From Treponema sp. (GTDB taxonomy: Bacteria > Spirochaetota > Spirochaetia > Treponematales > Breznakiellaceae), in assembly GCA_009777735.1 (NCBI GenBank), contig WRLF01000004.1, positions 99,925 through 163,924 of the forward strand: a stretch of 64,000 nucleotides of DNA, read 5' to 3'. A program made the position numbers and the translations under genes. The notes beneath the pieces were generated by a model. It was not told the origin of the DNA. It did no database searches and saw nothing but the letters and a program-made list of their open reading frames with translations. Shown in pieces: positions 1 through 10,600 of the stretch. Every line of letters begins with the position of its first letter. Within the stretch, counting starts at the first letter, position 1.

Positions 1-1
1 C

Positions 2-652
2 GATGACGCCGTAAGCATGTTTACGAGGGAATGGATGGAAGTGGTAAAACAGCATTATAATCACCCCTCCATTATTACATGGACACCTTTTAATGAATCA
101 TGGGGGATCAGTTCAATTAAAAACCGCGCCGACCAGCAGGCATTTACCCAAACGATTTATTATCTTACGAAATCCTATGACCAATACCGCCCGGTGATCT
201 GTAATGACGGATGGGAACATACCGTCTCGGATATTATAACCCTCCATGATTATGAAGAAAAAGGGGATGATTTTTTTGCCCGTTACGGTGAACATCTTGA
301 GGAAATCCTCAATAACCGGTTGTACCCGAATCTTCACCGAGCCTGCTTTGCTTCCAGCCATACATACCGGGGTCAGCCGATAATTATCAGCGAATATGGC
401 GGCATTGCCTTTGACGATGGTCAGGGCTGGGGTTACGGCAATAAAGTGACAACAAAAGAAGACTTTATAAAGCGTTTTGATGCAATTACCACAGCAATAA
501 AAAAAGTTAACGGTTTATGCGGTTTTTGCTATACCCAGGTTACCGATGTTCAACAGGAGATAAACGGTATTATGGACATGGATCGCAATTTTAAAATCGA
601 TCCGGATATCCTGCGAGAAATTAATGAACGAAAAGTGAACAAACTGGTATAA
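2..652 (+). CDS. Glycoside hydrolase family 2 enzyme, C-terminal fragment
   Basis: The gene enters from the left edge; the reading frame is open from base 2, so the N-terminal sugar-binding and Ig-like domains are outside the window. What remains is the end of the catalytic TIM barrel of a GH2 beta-galactosidase/beta-glucuronidase-type enzyme. FNESWG carries the expected acid/base Glu, and ISEYGG, after a conserved stretch, carries the expected nucleophile Glu. The substrate cannot be set without the N-terminal part. It would hydrolyse a terminal beta-linked sugar and fits the glycan-degrading neighbours. A strong hairpin follows the stop codon. Family assignment is firm; exact specificity is unknown. 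Confidence 0.85.
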   Translation, partial: DDAVSMFTREWMEVVKQHYNHPSIITWTPFNESWGISSIKNRADQQAFTQTIYYLTKSYDQYRPVICNDGWEHTVSDIITLHDYEEKGDDFFARYGEHLEEILNNRLYPNLHRACFASSHTYRGQPIIISEYGGIAFDDGQGWGYGNKVTTKEDFIKRFDAITTAIKKVNGLCGFCYTQVTDVQQEINGIMDMDRNFKIDPDILREINERKVNKLV

Positions 653-656
653 TTAG

Positions 657-693
657 TGTCTGTCCGCAAAGTCGATCACTTTGCGGACAGACA
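657..693. terminator. Bidirectional hairpin terminator between convergent genes
   Basis: A perfect 15-bp stem (657-671 pairing with 679-693, arm TGTCTGTCCGCAAAG) with a 7-nt loop lies between the stop codons of the GH2 gene and the convergent GH78 gene. A T-rich stretch follows on the + strand and a weaker one on the other side, so it can serve both genes. Confidence 0.8.
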
Positions 694-702
694 TTGCTGT
701 TT

Positions 703-3591
703 CTATCTTACTTCCCTGAAAATAAAAGTGCCCGATCTTGCTTCAAATACGGCAAAACCGTTTTCCATTCCTTTGTATACCACACCGTCAGCCGCAGTCA
801 GAGCAGTGATATCTTTGTTGTTTACCGTATAACTTCTGTTGACCGAAGGGAGATATATGGTAGTGGTAGAGCCAAACGGAATACCCGCGGTATATGTAAC
901 CAGACCGCCAATTCTCTCCCATCTGCTCGTCAATTTGCCCCTTACCGTATCAAGCTCAAGCCGTACCCAGTGTAATTCACTCGTGAATGTCGGTTTTAAG
1001 GTAAATGTCCGGTAACCGTCTCTAATATCCCTTACCCCGGCAAGGTATTCATGGAACCAGTTGTCATAAGAACCCCAGAAAAAGTGGTTTCTGGAGCGGC
1101 TATGCAGCGGGAACTCCTCCCATAACGATGTGGCTCCGTTTTCAACCCAATACCCCCAACTGGGGAATGTCCGGTTATTCAAAACCCTGAACGCCGAATT
1201 TGTTGCGCCGTAATCGGACAGGAACGGTAAAATAAAAGCTGCGCCCAAAAAGCCGGTATCAATCCGGTAGCCGATTCTGTCCATGTCATTAAGTATGTTC
1301 TGTACCACCCTGTCTTTTTGGTCATCCGGTACAACGCCCATGGCAAGAGGCAGATAATTTGATGTTTGACGGAAACGGTTATTGTCTTGATTCGTTACCC
1401 GGTAAAAACCTAATGTACCGTTCCATAAAGTCGTGTTATATGCATTGGCAATACTGTTCATGGCGCTGCGGAAATGTGCGGCATCGGCTGTTTTACCCAG
1501 TTGCATGGCGAATTGTTCCATTTTTTGCAGTGAAAAATACACATACGAGGAACTGGTTATTTGAGAGCCTTCCGGGTTATGTGATGCCGAGTTTGGATTA
1601 TCCAAATCTCCCGGCGCCAGCCAGTCACCGTACCGGTCATTTGCCCATGTCCAGCCGAATCTGTCCCTGCTTTGCTGTATATACCAGTCTGCAAGACGCT
1701 TCATGCTGTCGTACCGTTCTGCTATTACATTTTGCATACCGTACACATTGGCCAGAACATCGGCAATTAAAATATATACGGAACCCCAGGCGGGGTCCAT
1801 GCCGCGGCCGTCATCGTGGTGCAGGTCGGTGCCGGGGGCACGGTTAAGTACCTGCCCGTCCCAGTTTTGGGAATCCCGCAGTGCGTCATGGTAATGCAGT
1901 AAAAAATTACTTGAGTCAAAATTAAATACAATTGAAGGCAGGACTGCTACCACGTCTCCGCCATAGCCCATTTTTTCAAATATGGGAGTGTCTGTCGGCC
2001 TGCCGTGAAAATTGCTTAAAAGGGTCATCCGCATCATGTGGTGCAGCTGGTTTACATAAGCGCTTGATGTGGAGAAATCGGATGTGGATCTGAGTGCATT
2101 GTTTACCCGGTAAAACCGAACATCATTTGCGGTTATAATCGCATCATGACCGAATATTTGCACAAACTGAAAACCGCTGTATCTGAATTTTGGTTCATAT
2201 ATCTCGCCGGGTTCTCCTTTTGCAATATAGATATCTCTCTGAAAAGTTGCATTCGCTCCGTAACCCCATTCTACCGGCGGTTCTACACTACCGGCAAGGT
2301 ATGAGCCATGAAGAGGGTGTACGCCATTGCTTGCATATGTTTTTTCGCCGTATTGGATGGTAAGCTGGGTATAAGCAGGAGCGTTTATTCTGAAAAGCAT
2401 CCAGCCCGACATCATTTCGGGCGCTTCAATGACCCAACTGCCGTCATCAAGGCGGGTTATTGATTTTGGTTCATACTCTATAACTTTTTCCATTGGATCA
2501 ATGTATGAAAATTTTAATTCCCCTCCCTCAGGCGCTATGGTATATGTCGCATTTAGCCACTCCGGGCCTTCGGTATATCCCGGCTTATTCCAACCGGGCT
2601 TTTCCCGGTTCGCATCGTATGTTTCCCCTTCATAAAAGAAATTCCGGGTAGTGGGTCCGGTGTCTGTCCAGCGCCATGTATTATCGGAAACTACAGTTTG
2701 AGTTGGACTGCCGGAATAATGGACATCCATACGGAACAACATTCTATGCGTATCATCAGCCGGGGTAAGCCATGTCCATTGTTCATCACCCCAAATACCT
2801 CCCCGGATGCGGTAGAAAAAATTGTTAAACCCGCCGCGGTCGCTGAAAGGGCCATCCCCCAGTTCCACGCCAATAACATTTTCACCCTGCTGCAGAAGGT
2901 CTCTAATTTCATACATCCCGTAAGGGACGGTCTTGTTGTATTGCGTCACGCTGTTGTTAAGAACCGTTCCGTCAACAGGCTCCCCGTTGATCGTTAATAT
3001 ATATATGCCAAGCCCGCTGATAAATACGCGGGCCCTGTCAACACTCCCGTTCACATAAAATTGCTTCCTGAACAATGATGAGGAATTGGACTCTGTTCCG
3101 CGCAGCCACCGGGCGCCCCCCCAGTCGCTTTCCGTTAACAATACAGTCTCGAATACGGAAATAACGGAAGTGCCCAGAGACTCATTATTTTCATCCCACA
3201 CTTCTACCCGCCAAAAATATTCCGATCCCGAAGCAAGCGGCCTTCCGGCGTAGGTAATGTCGTAATTATTTTCCCCGAAAATTTTTCCTGAATCCCACAT
3301 ATCACCCAATAATGCATCGGCATTTCTTCTTGTTGACGACACTGTTATCCAGTATGCTGATTGCGATTTACCCTGCTCTTCCGCTGTTACGGTCCAGCTG
3401 AATTTAATCGCGGGGGTATTCCCCTCATAGATGATCTTTGCAATGGGAGCTATGGAATCGGTAGTCTTTCCGCCTATTCTGGAAACAGGCATGGCAAACC
3501 CATCAACAGGACTTTTACACCCATTAAAAAATACCAGAGCCGCCGGAATAAGTAGCAGGCATCCCAGAAATACATTGTTTTTTTTCCTCAT
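703..3591 (-). CDS. Alpha-L-rhamnosidase, GH78 lipoprotein
   Basis: 962 residues. The N-terminus is a lipoprotein signal with the likely lipidated Cys at residue 25 (FFNGC), so it is probably displayed on the cell envelope. Next come a fibronectin-like domain typical of GH78 (about 40-150), a jelly-roll accessory region, and the (alpha/alpha)6 barrel. The barrel carries the characteristic acidic motif DTPIFEKMGYGGD near residue 534 and the GATSLWEEF motif near 817, which hold the catalytic carboxylates in this family. Expected activity is release of alpha-L-rhamnose from pectic or glycosidic material. It is the last gene of a four-gene minus-strand operon of lipoproteins with gaps of 16-25 bp. 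Convergent with the GH2 gene. Confidence 0.88.
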   Translation of the reverse strand: MRKKNNVFLGCLLLIPAALVFFNGCKSPVDGFAMPVSRIGGKTTDSIAPIAKIIYEGNTPAIKFSWTVTAEEQGKSQSAYWITVSSTRRNADALLGDMWDSGKIFGENNYDITYAGRPLASGSEYFWRVEVWDENNESLGTSVISVFETVLLTESDWGGARWLRGTESNSSSLFRKQFYVNGSVDRARVFISGLGIYILTINGEPVDGTVLNNSVTQYNKTVPYGMYEIRDLLQQGENVIGVELGDGPFSDRGGFNNFFYRIRGGIWGDEQWTWLTPADDTHRMLFRMDVHYSGSPTQTVVSDNTWRWTDTGPTTRNFFYEGETYDANREKPGWNKPGYTEGPEWLNATYTIAPEGGELKFSYIDPMEKVIEYEPKSITRLDDGSWVIEAPEMMSGWMLFRINAPAYTQLTIQYGEKTYASNGVHPLHGSYLAGSVEPPVEWGYGANATFQRDIYIAKGEPGEIYEPKFRYSGFQFVQIFGHDAIITANDVRFYRVNNALRSTSDFSTSSAYVNQLHHMMRMTLLSNFHGRPTDTPIFEKMGYGGDVVAVLPSIVFNFDSSNFLLHYHDALRDSQNWDGQVLNRAPGTDLHHDDGRGMDPAWGSVYILIADVLANVYGMQNVIAERYDSMKRLADWYIQQSRDRFGWTWANDRYGDWLAPGDLDNPNSASHNPEGSQITSSSYVYFSLQKMEQFAMQLGKTADAAHFRSAMNSIANAYNTTLWNGTLGFYRVTNQDNNRFRQTSNYLPLAMGVVPDDQKDRVVQNILNDMDRIGYRIDTGFLGAAFILPFLSDYGATNSAFRVLNNRTFPSWGYWVENGATSLWEEFPLHSRSRNHFFWGSYDNWFHEYLAGVRDIRDGYRTFTLKPTFTSELHWVRLELDTVRGKLTSRWERIGGLVTYTAGIPFGSTTTIYLPSVNRSYTVNNKDITALTAADGVVYKGMENGFAVFEARSGTFIFREVR

Positions 3592-3609
3592 AAAAAATTT
3601 CCTCCATAT

Positions 3610-4536
3610 CTAAGGTTTAACAACACGAAATCCGATGTCATCAGCCCGGCTGTCCGGACTGCGGCTGTCCCGGTAGATAGAACGGATATCTCTGCTGTCA
3701 TTCCAGCTCCCGCCGCGCCGCACACGGGTATTCCCTGAAATAGCGCCGGCAGGATTTATCTTGGCGCCGCTTATATAATTTCCATACCAGTCCCAGCACC
3801 ATTCGGAAACATTGCCGGTCATATCAAACAGACCCAGACCGTTGGGGTTTCTCGTTCCTACAACACTGGGGCCGCCTCCGCTGTTCCCGCTCCACACTGC
3901 AATATTGTTAATCTGGTTACTTCCCGAATAAGTGAATGTATCTCCCCTGTTGGCGCCTTTGGCGGCATATTCCCATTGCGCTTCTGTGGGCAAACGGTAG
4001 CCGTTGGCGGCAGGATTTTGAATTACCAGCCATTTAAGAGGATCGGAAGAATCGGTATTATTGGGATCATTCTGTTCTCTATGGATAGTGTAAGCAGGCG
4101 TTAATCGTTCGTGTCGGCTGAGCCTGTTACAGAATTCAATTGCCTCATACCAGCTTATATAATATATGGGGAAATCATCACCTTTAAACAATGTATTTTT
4201 TTCCACTAAATCCGGTAAGTATCCCATAACATTTTTCCATTCCAACTGCGTTACGTGGTGTTTACCCAGCCAGAATCCTCTTGAAAATGTTACCTGATGC
4301 GTATTGGGAATATCCAACATATAATTCCAATCTGGATGGTAGCTTGGATTATCAACGGGCGGGAGCGGATTAAGCTCCTTTCCAATTTCAAAACTGCCTG
4401 CCGGAATCCATATCATGTCATAATTAATCGGTCTTATGGGGTATCCGGTAGAACTATCCGTTGTTGCGTTTACGCAGCCGGCCAATACCACTACTGCATA
4501 CAGTGTTATGACCCACAGTTTAAATATATTCATCAT
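3610..4536 (-). CDS. Formylglycine-generating-enzyme-like (SUMF1 fold) lipoprotein
   Basis: 308 residues with a lipoprotein signal (Cys 21 in VLAGC). The rest is one FGE-sulfatase/SUMF1 domain: IPAGSFEIG near the start, YRLPTEAQWEYAA in the middle, GNVSEWCWDWYG, and the terminal RRGGSWND and GFRVVKP motifs. Family members either oxidise a sulfatase cysteine or serve as surface and ligand-binding modules. I do not see the paired redox cysteines of true formylglycine-generating enzymes and no sulfatase is nearby, so a structural or surface role is more likely. Third gene of the 7505-703 operon. Confidence 0.85.
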   Translation of the reverse strand: MMNIFKLWVITLYAVVVLAGCVNATTDSSTGYPIRPINYDMIWIPAGSFEIGKELNPLPPVDNPSYHPDWNYMLDIPNTHQVTFSRGFWLGKHHVTQLEWKNVMGYLPDLVEKNTLFKGDDFPIYYISWYEAIEFCNRLSRHERLTPAYTIHREQNDPNNTDSSDPLKWLVIQNPAANGYRLPTEAQWEYAAKGANRGDTFTYSGSNQINNIAVWSGNSGGGPSVVGTRNPNGLGLFDMTGNVSEWCWDWYGNYISGAKINPAGAISGNTRVRRGGSWNDSRDIRSIYRDSRSPDSRADDIGFRVVKP

Positions 4537-4552
4537 GCCATACTCCTTACGT

Positions 4553-5410
4553 TTACTGCCAAACTGTCTGCACCCCGTTTACCCAGCGCCAGAAAAGGCC
4601 GGTAGCGGGAGGCTGAGTTTCGGAATAGTAGTAGCGGGCTGCACCGGTTAACTGCGTATTCCCCGTATTATTGACAGTTACTCCACTCCATGCCGCCAAA
4701 CCGAAAAAAACCGTACTCAGGCTGCTGCAGTCCAGGAATGCATTTTGCCCGATACTCGTTGCACTCATCGTGATGGTTGTCAGGCTGCTGCAATCACGGA
4801 ATATGGAATTACCGATATTTGTCACACCGGCAGGAATAATGATGCTCGTCAGGCTGCTGCAGCCTTCGAAAGCAAAATTGCCGATGCTGGTCACACTGGC
4901 CGGTATGGTAACGCCGGTTATATTTTGCAAACCGATAAATCCGCTAGCCGCAATCGCGGTTACCGGGCGTCCCATGTGTATCGCCGGAATGACAATATCG
5001 CCTGCCGTTACCATACCTGCGGCAACTTCATAAGCCATACCGCCTTCTATCAGCGTGAAATACAGACCGGATGTTGGCGGAATTCCGGATGCTTCATATT
5101 CAACGGTATACGACCAACAGGAATTAATTGATTTTATCCCGTCGCCAATGGCTCTGACTTTAACCGTATAGTTTCCCGGCTCCAAACCCGTAAGTAAATA
5201 ATAGTTTGTATTTGCCGGCGCTTCCGCATTATCAATACCGACACTATACCCGATTGCCCCCGTTACAGCGTTCCATGTGACGATTCCGCCGCCGATTTGC
5301 GGATCCGGGGCTGCAAGAGCCCGATAGGAATCTTCGGGAGAAACTGAACATGCGGCTAAAACAACCAAAAGCATCATCAGGCATATTATCCAAGATTTCG
5401 AGGTCTTCAC
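4553..5410 (-). CDS. Leucine-rich-repeat (BspA/LRR_5-type) surface lipoprotein
   Basis: 285 residues. Lipoprotein signal with Cys 21 (VLAAC). Residues about 40-110 look like one fibronectin III-type domain (a TVKVRAIGDG segment). They are followed by about three LRR_5 repeats of the form VTIPASVTSIGNFAFEGCSSL, the arrangement seen in Treponema and oral BspA-like adhesins. The last 25 residues are a Trp-rich tail. Probable surface adhesion or ligand-binding protein. Second gene of the lipoprotein operon, 25 bp after the beta-helix-like protein. Confidence 0.8.
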   Translation of the reverse strand: MKTSKSWIICLMMLLVVLAACSVSPEDSYRALAAPDPQIGGGIVTWNAVTGAIGYSVGIDNAEAPANTNYYLLTGLEPGNYTVKVRAIGDGIKSINSCWSYTVEYEASGIPPTSGLYFTLIEGGMAYEVAAGMVTAGDIVIPAIHMGRPVTAIAASGFIGLQNITGVTIPASVTSIGNFAFEGCSSLTSIIIPAGVTNIGNSIFRDCSSLTTITMSATSIGQNAFLDCSSLSTVFFGLAAWSGVTVNNTGNTQLTGAARYYYSETQPPATGLFWRWVNGVQTVWQ

Positions 5411-5435
5411 TTAATTCCTCCTGTTTTCATACACA

Positions 5436-7505
5436 CTAGGGCCGGTTGTCGGTAATATTACCGGTAATTGAGCCAATAATATTGGCGTTGGGACCGATGG
5501 TTACATTTGCATTATTATTTTGCCTCACAGCAAAACCCGAGCCTGCTTTGAATACCGTGCCGCTGTTGATGGTTACTGTTACTCCCTCGTTCTGACCTCC
5601 TCCGGCTCCTGCGTAAATGGTGTTACCACCGCCGGTATCGAGGTTTTCTATCCTGCCGCCATTCATGGTCATGGTAACGCCTCTTTGTATACGTATTACG
5701 CCCCTCTCGTTGCCGTTATGGCGTCCTATTACATGAGCCGTCCCGCCTAAATTGAAAGTATGGATATTGCTCTCGTACCGGATTACATTACAGCGGACGG
5801 TTCCTTCGATTCTGCCGCCGGTCAGGGTAAAAGTAGTTCCTGAGTTCTGGAAGAAGAGTAAACCTTCACCATCATTATCATGACCACTTGTTATGGTTCC
5901 GCCGATGATTCTTACTGTTGCACTGCCGGATTCGATTTTCATTACCCTGCCACTTGGTGCTCTAAGATTGCCGCCGGAGATGGTTAAGTTTCCGGCTCCA
6001 TCTACGATTCTCATCATAGCTTCACCACCTACATTAGAGAGATGTGAGCCGCCGGCGATATGTATGGTGGGGTTACCGCGGAGCATTACCGTAGAAGCCT
6101 CACCACTACCCGTGTTTGTTATATCCGCTACGATAAGCAGGTTAACACCGTTCCTGCCGGTTATAATTCCGGCATTATTCGCGTTTGTTTGTCCGCTAAC
6201 TCTTCCGCTTATGGTTACCTGACCGCCCCAAGTATTGGCGCCTGAGCCGTTGGCAAATTCAATTGCTGAATTGCCGCCGCCTGAGAAAGTACCGACATTC
6301 AGAGTTGTTCCGCCGTCTCCAAGTTGAATGCCTACTGCGCCGGTGGAATGAGCCCGTATGGCATCAATTTGGGCCTGTATTGCAGCACCATCTGTTCCAA
6401 TGGTTGTGCCGTCTTTTCGTACATTAAACCCGCCACCAGAGGCTGTGATGATGTAAGGGGTGGGGGTGGTAGCGGGGAACTCACGAATCAAGGTGGCAGT
6501 TGTTTGGGTCGTTGTTGTAGTACCAGGAGCCTCTCCATTGACAGTTCCGGTAAAGCCGCCGGTAATGATATTACCCGGCATTGCCGTAACGACTACCGTG
6601 GCAGTGTACGCAGTTGATGGTTCGAATGTAGCATGTGCCGGCGACCATGTTACGGCGGCAGTGTAGTTGTAGCCGTCAAATCCGGGAGACGTAACGGTAG
6701 TATCCGGTACGGCGCCTGTTATGGGCCACGTTACGCTGACACCGGCTATTTCAACATAACCAGGGTCTGTCTCGGGGAATGTATACGATAGGGTAATTAT
6801 AACAGAACTATTTCTTGTTACCGTCACGCCGGTATTCGTCCCGTTAATTGTGATGACGGAATCCGGCATACCGATAAAGTTAAAGCCGGATGCTGCCGTT
6901 ATGGTAACGGAGGCGGTGTACTCCATCTGCGGGAGAAATGCATCGGCAATTGCGGGAGACCATGTTATGGCGCTTGCGGTATACTGATTGCTCGTGAATG
7001 TTGCGTTGGTACTTGGCATCCTTTCCGTTACGGGAGCAGTAATTTGAAGGGTGACTGCAGTAACCGGTTCGGGTTCAGCGTCTGTTCTTTCAAAGTGATA
7101 CCACAGGATAATGTAATTTCCCATGTTTATTTCTGTCCCTGCCGGGTCGTTATTGATGAGCGGTGTGGCGGTACCCAAAAATGTATAGTCTTCCTCCGCC
7201 GTAAGGGTAACGGTAGCCCTATATGCTGTTTCGGCGGCAAAAAGACCGCCGGTAACTTCAGGCTGCCATGTAATATTACCGCTGGTATACTGGTTGCTGA
7301 CTGTTGAAGCGGCGGCAACCGGCGCTTCACCGACAACCGGGACGGTAATAAAAATACTGATATCGAAAATAACATTGCCGGAAGGCGGCGGATCGGGATC
7401 AGGGTCAGGATCATGACCATTGTTAACAATGTCATCACATGCGGCGAATACGAATATCACAGCAAGGGCGATAATCAGGAACGACGCTTTGAATGTGTTT
7501 TTCAT
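5436..7505 (-). CDS. Large surface lipoprotein: Ig-like repeats plus beta-helix-like domain
   Basis: 689 residues. Lipoprotein signal (Cys 23, VFAAC) followed by a DPDPDPDP linker. Residues about 45-340 hold three related repeats of about 100 residues, each containing a motif of the form QYTASAITWSPA and ending in TTTT or YTFP, probably Ig-like strands. A marker segment YIITASGGGFNVRKDGTTIG introduces the second half (about 350-689). This half is rich in short Gly/Asn/Thr-containing repeats (for example ISGGNLRAPSG) typical of right-handed parallel beta-helices. The second half is clearly related to the lipoprotein at 12135-13247. First gene of the operon: AAGGAG lies 5 bp before ATG and a good promoter lies about 50 bp upstream. 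Function unknown; likely surface adhesin or polysaccharide binder. Confidence 0.75.
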   Translation of the reverse strand: MKNTFKASFLIIALAVIFVFAACDDIVNNGHDPDPDPDPPPSGNVIFDISIFITVPVVGEAPVAAASTVSNQYTSGNITWQPEVTGGLFAAETAYRATVTLTAEEDYTFLGTATPLINNDPAGTEINMGNYIILWYHFERTDAEPEPVTAVTLQITAPVTERMPSTNATFTSNQYTASAITWSPAIADAFLPQMEYTASVTITAASGFNFIGMPDSVITINGTNTGVTVTRNSSVIITLSYTFPETDPGYVEIAGVSVTWPITGAVPDTTVTSPGFDGYNYTAAVTWSPAHATFEPSTAYTATVVVTAMPGNIITGGFTGTVNGEAPGTTTTTQTTATLIREFPATTPTPYIITASGGGFNVRKDGTTIGTDGAAIQAQIDAIRAHSTGAVGIQLGDGGTTLNVGTFSGGGNSAIEFANGSGANTWGGQVTISGRVSGQTNANNAGIITGRNGVNLLIVADITNTGSGEASTVMLRGNPTIHIAGGSHLSNVGGEAMMRIVDGAGNLTISGGNLRAPSGRVMKIESGSATVRIIGGTITSGHDNDGEGLLFFQNSGTTFTLTGGRIEGTVRCNVIRYESNIHTFNLGGTAHVIGRHNGNERGVIRIQRGVTMTMNGGRIENLDTGGGNTIYAGAGGGQNEGVTVTINSGTVFKAGSGFAVRQNNNANVTIGPNANIIGSITGNITDNRP

Positions 7506-7552
7506 AAAATCTCCTTATGGCATAAAGCCGGAAATGCAGACTAATTCAGAAA

Positions 7553-7581
7553 ATCATACCGCATTTATTAATTAAAGTCAA
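7553..7581 (-). promoter_or_regulatory. Sigma-70-type promoter of the lipoprotein operon
   Basis: On the minus strand TTGACT (7581-7576), 17-bp spacer, TATGAT (7558-7553). Transcription would start about 40 bp before the ATG at 7505 and read the four lipoprotein genes down to 703. Confidence 0.6.
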
Positions 7582-7664
7582 TTGCTCTTTCTATTAAGAT
7601 GCTTTTTCTATAGAAAGCCTTGACAGGGATAACCCGAAACTGCAAGATAGAGGCCGGAGGCACT

Positions 7665-10600
7665 ATGTTATATCCCAAACGAACAAAAAACCTTGACGCT
7701 GCGGACTTTAAAAATCCTGCAAGCGAGTACCGGGCCACGCCATTTTGGGCATGGAATAATGCACTTGATAAAGATGAATTGGTCTGGCAAATAGAGCAGT
7801 TAAAAAAAATGGGATTTGGCGGTTTCCACATGCATGTGCGAACCGGCCTTGCCACAGAATATATGAGCGATGAGCACATGGAAGCGGTGAGTGCCTGTGT
7901 GGAAAAAGCCCGGCAGGAAAAAATGCTTGCATGGCTTTACGATGAAGACCGCTGGCCTTCAGGCGCCGCTGGAGGCCTCGTAACAAAAAACCCCCAATAC
8001 CGGCAGTGTTACCTGCTGCTGACCCGCAAGGCTCAGACCGCTTTCGGCGAAAATGAAAAACTTATCGCCTGTTTTGATGTAGTATTGCATGCAAACGGAG
8101 AATTGCAGAGCTATTCTGTCATTAATGAAAACGACAAGGCACAAGGCTTCAAACTGTATGCGTATCAAAAATTTGCCCCGCCTACCCCCTGGTTTAATAA
8201 TCAGGCCTATTTAAATACCCTGGATGCCGCATCGGTGCGGGAATTTGTCCGCGTTACCCACGAAGTTTATGAAAAACGCTTTGGTAAGGATTTTGGCGGC
8301 GTCATACCTGCTATTTTTACCGATGAACCGCAGGTTTCAATGAAAGAAACCCTGGATTACGCCCAGGAAGAAAAAGATGTCACCCTGCCCTGGACTATGG
8401 ATATTGAAGATACGTATCAGGCCGCATACGGAGGCCAAAGCCTTATTAACGGGCTGCCTGAGCTTTTCTGGGATCTTCCGGACGGCAAGGTTTCTCAAAT
8501 CCGCTACCGCTACCACGACCACACCGCCGAACGTTTTGTCTCGGCCTTTGCCGATCAGATTGGCGAATGGTGCGCGGAACACAATATCATGCTTTCCGGC
8601 CATCTCATGGAAGAGGCCAGCCTGTGGAGCCAGACCCGCGCCCTGGGTGATGCAATGCGTTCATACCGGTCGTTCCAGTTCCCCGGCATTGATATGCTTT
8701 GCGACTGTTTTGAATTTAATACTGCCAAACAGGCCCAGTCTGCGGCACGGCAAATGGGCGTACCCGGCACCATGTCGGAGTTGTATGGGGTTACAAACTA
8801 TAATTTTGATTTCCGGCGGCATAAAATACAAGGCGACTGGCAGGCTGCCCTGGGAGTTACCGTCCGGGTTCCTCATCTTTCCTGGGTTTCCATGAACGGA
8901 GAGGCAAAACGTGATTATCCTCCCAATTTTAACTACCAGGCTCCCTGGTATGAGGAATACCCTTACGTGGAAGACCACTATGCGCGGACCGCTTCTGCGT
9001 TAACGCGGGGTAAGGCTGTCTGCCGTGTCGGGGTGATTCATCCCATAGAAAGTTATTGGCTGCATTGGGGGGCAAAGGAAAATACCGCCGCAGTCCGTGA
9101 CGAAATGGACAGAAAATTCGGCCAACTCTGCGACTGGCTGCTGAGGGGGCTTATTGACTTTGATTATATCTGTGAATCCACTCTGCCCAGGTATTGCGCC
9201 ATTAATGATATTCGCGGACAAAGCTTTCCTGTAGGCGATATGAACTACGATGTGATTATCATCCCCGCGCTGGAAACAATCAGAAAAACTACTCTGGAAC
9301 GGCTGGAAGCTTTTCAAAAAGCAGGGGGCAGGATTGTCTTTTTAGGTGATGCGCCCAAATACATAGATGCTCTCGCTAGTGACGGCGGTAAAAAACTGCG
9401 GGAAAACGCGCAGCAGGCACACTTTGAACAGCTTTCCGTCCTGAGCGTTCTGGACGATATCCGGGAAATTGAAATAAGGGACAATTCCGGGGCAATGACC
9501 AGAGATTTGCTCTACCAGTTGAGGGAGGAAGAAAACGGGAGCCGCTGGCTGTTTATCGTCCATGCGGACAGACCGGGGCAGCCCGATACGCCCCATTCTG
9601 AGCTTATCAGGGTGAAACTCCGGGGCGAGTGGGCGGCAACGCTGTACGACACCATAAGCGGCGAAATTACCCCGCTGCCGGTAAGCCTGCAAAACGGCTG
9701 GACTGTTATTGTCCGGCCATTTTGGGAACACGACAGCCTCCTGCTGAAACTGGACAAATCAAAACCAGCCAGTACCAGTCTGGAGTCGCAGATCCAGGCC
9801 GCCAACAATACCCTCAGAAAAAAGTCCGCCTTTTCGCCGGATGCCGCATTTTCCCGTTTTTCCGGTCCTGTACCGGTTACCCTGGAAGAACCCAACGTGC
9901 TGCTGCTTGATATGGCCGAATACGCTTTGGACAATGAAGATTACCGGCCCCGGGAAGAAATCCTGCGGATTGACGATACCCTGCGCAGGGAATTGCAATG
10001 GCCGCTGCGCTGTAACGCTGTTGCCCAGCCCTGGGTTGAACATGACGGCAGCACACCCCACACCCTGAAACTCCGCTATACATTTGCAAGCGAAATCCCG
10101 TTTACCGGTGCTGAACTTGCTCTGGAAAATGCCCTGTCCGCAACGGTGACACTTAACGGCGAAAAGGCGGGAGATGCAGCGGGTTTTTATGTGGATAAAT
10201 GTATTGGCAAACGCAGCCTCCCGGATATTAAAGCCGGAACAAATATCCTGGAAGTAAGCATTCCCTACGGACGTAAAGTTGATGTTGAGGCAATGTACCT
10301 TCTGGGCGATTTCGGTGTATACGCAGCCGGAAGTTCCGGTACCATTACCCCCCCGGTACGTTCGCTGCACTTTGGCGATATTACCCCGCAGGGTCTGCCA
10401 TTTTATGGCGGCAACCTGATTTATCATTTGGAAGCGGAAACTTCCGGTGACTTTACCATTGTTGTTACCAATTACCGGGGCCACCTGCTGAGGATAAAGA
10501 CAGACGGAAAAGATTACGGCCCCCTGGCTTATTCCCCCTACGCAATGGAAATAAACGCCGGAAAAGGCCGCCACAAGATCGACATTAAACTTTTCGGCAA

